Source: an uncultured Myxococcaceae bacterium
GTDB taxonomy: Bacteria > Myxococcota_A > Polyangia > Polyangiales > Ga0077539
Assembly (NCBI GenBank): GCA_945952225.1
Contig: CAMFHP010000062.1
Location: 1-48,763 of the forward strand
Reading direction: 5' to 3'
Length of the DNA stretch: 48,763 bases
Shown here: in pieces, positions 48,414 to 48,763 of the stretch
Numbering within the stretch: the first letter of the stretch is position 1
How the letters are laid out: each line of letters starts with the position of its first letter
The notes under the pieces: model-generated
What the model was told of the DNA's origin: nothing
Databases searched by the model: none
Seen by the model: the letters and a program-made list of their open reading frames with translations, nothing else
Position numbers and translations under genes: made by a program

Positions 48414-48763
48414 ATGCAGGGTGGTGGAGGATATCCGCCTGGTGGGGGATGGCCCCCCGGTGGCAACAACGGTGGATGGCCTCAGCAGCCTGGGCAGCCC
48501 GATCCCAACCAGGGATACGGCCAGCCCGGCGCCTACGGGCAGCAGCCGCAGCAGGGCTACGGTCAGCCCGCGCAGCAGCCGCAGCAGGGCTACGGCCAGC
48601 CCGGTCACGCGCCCACGCAGATCGGTGGCTTCGCGGCACCGCCCCAGGGCTTCGGCGCCCCCGCGCCCGCGCCGCAGCAGCCGCAGCAGGGCTTCGGTCA
48701 GCAGCCCGCGCAGGGCGGCTTCGGTCAGCCGCAGCAGGGCTTCGGTCAGCAGCCCGCGCAGGG
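48414..48763 (+). CDS. Gly/Gln/Pro/Tyr/Phe-rich low-complexity protein (3' partial)
   Basis: The frame opens at ATG 48414 with AAAGGA eight bases upstream and stays open to the window edge, giving about 116 residues. Composition is almost entirely G, Q, P, A, Y and F in short repeats such as PQQGYGQP and PQQGFGQQP, with the aromatic changing from Tyr to Phe partway. This resembles disordered N-terminal tails that precede TM or functional domains in myxobacterial proteins, and prion-like sequences generally. What follows is outside the window. Confidence 0.75.
   Translation, partial: MQGGGGYPPGGGWPPGGNNGGWPQQPGQPDPNQGYGQPGAYGQQPQQGYGQPAQQPQQGYGQPGHAPTQIGGFAAPPQGFGAPAPAPQQPQQGFGQQPAQGGFGQPQQGFGQQPAQ

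Noticed and set aside
48412-48639. Minus-strand open frame opposite the right-edge gene
   Set aside because: The plus strand has a good ribosome-binding site and a coherent low-complexity protein; the minus frame is its complement.

Overview
This is a high-GC window (roughly 70% or more by eye) from what looks like a myxobacterium of the Polyangiales/Sandaracinaceae type. The evidence is indirect. There are three Hanks-type Ser/Thr kinases, many lipoproteins with Asp/Ala-rich linkers just after the lipobox, Myxococcota-style Cys-rich repeats, and strong GC bias at third codon positions. I saw no rRNA or tRNA genes, CRISPR array, insertion sequence or prophage. It reads as ordinary chromosome dense in envelope and signalling genes. 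Two genes run off the window: a Cys-rich repeat protein at the left edge and a Gly/Gln/Pro-rich protein at the right edge.

Layout: 1-7.9 kb (+) holds the Cys-rich repeat protein, helicase HrpB, a histidine phosphatase, an alpha/beta-hydrolase lipoprotein and a Rieske lipoprotein. 7.9-12.7 kb (-) is an operon of a membrane-anchored protein, an ECF sigma factor, an NrsF-like anti-sigma factor and a propeller lipoprotein. 12.8-17.8 kb (-) holds two coupled lipoproteins, an FkbM methyltransferase, an FG-GAP membrane protein and a one-haem lipoprotein. 18-24.6 kb has two metallo-beta-lactamase-fold hydrolases, a PEGA kinase, a metallophosphoesterase, a GAF/sigma-54 activator and a small lipoprotein. 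24.7-32.4 kb is a signalling and surface block: a zinc-knuckle kinase coupled to a DUF4215 lipoprotein, a divergent PEGA kinase, and a TonB-dependent receptor fused to TPR and PEGA domains. 32.4-38.8 kb carries a DUF2156-like acyltransferase, a lipoprotein agmatine deiminase, a DUF2252 protein and a stand-alone lysine-ketoglutarate reductase. 38.8-45.6 kb has an acyl-CoA dehydrogenase, several lipoproteins, a Uma2 nuclease-like protein with a coiled-coil tail, and an FKBP. 45.6-48.2 kb (-) is a thiamine cluster: thiS, thiG, a small secreted TPR-like gene, a thiE-like gene and a YbjN-like gene.

Three observations stand out. (1) PEGA domains occur in two membrane kinases and, unusually, in the N-terminal extension of a TonB-dependent receptor directly downstream of one of them. 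(2) A recurrent -10-like TAnnnT hexamer lies 6-8 nt upstream of several start codons with no Shine-Dalgarno sequence, which suggests leaderless transcripts. One of these has a matching TTGACC -35 at 18 nt. (3) Two repeat structures sit at gene boundaries: a 35-bp tandem duplication that separated an apparent GTGA stop/start overlap between the sigma and anti-sigma genes, and an 11-unit 21-bp array encoding a heptapeptide pattern between the Uma2 and FKBP genes. No complete new defence or biosynthetic system is evident.
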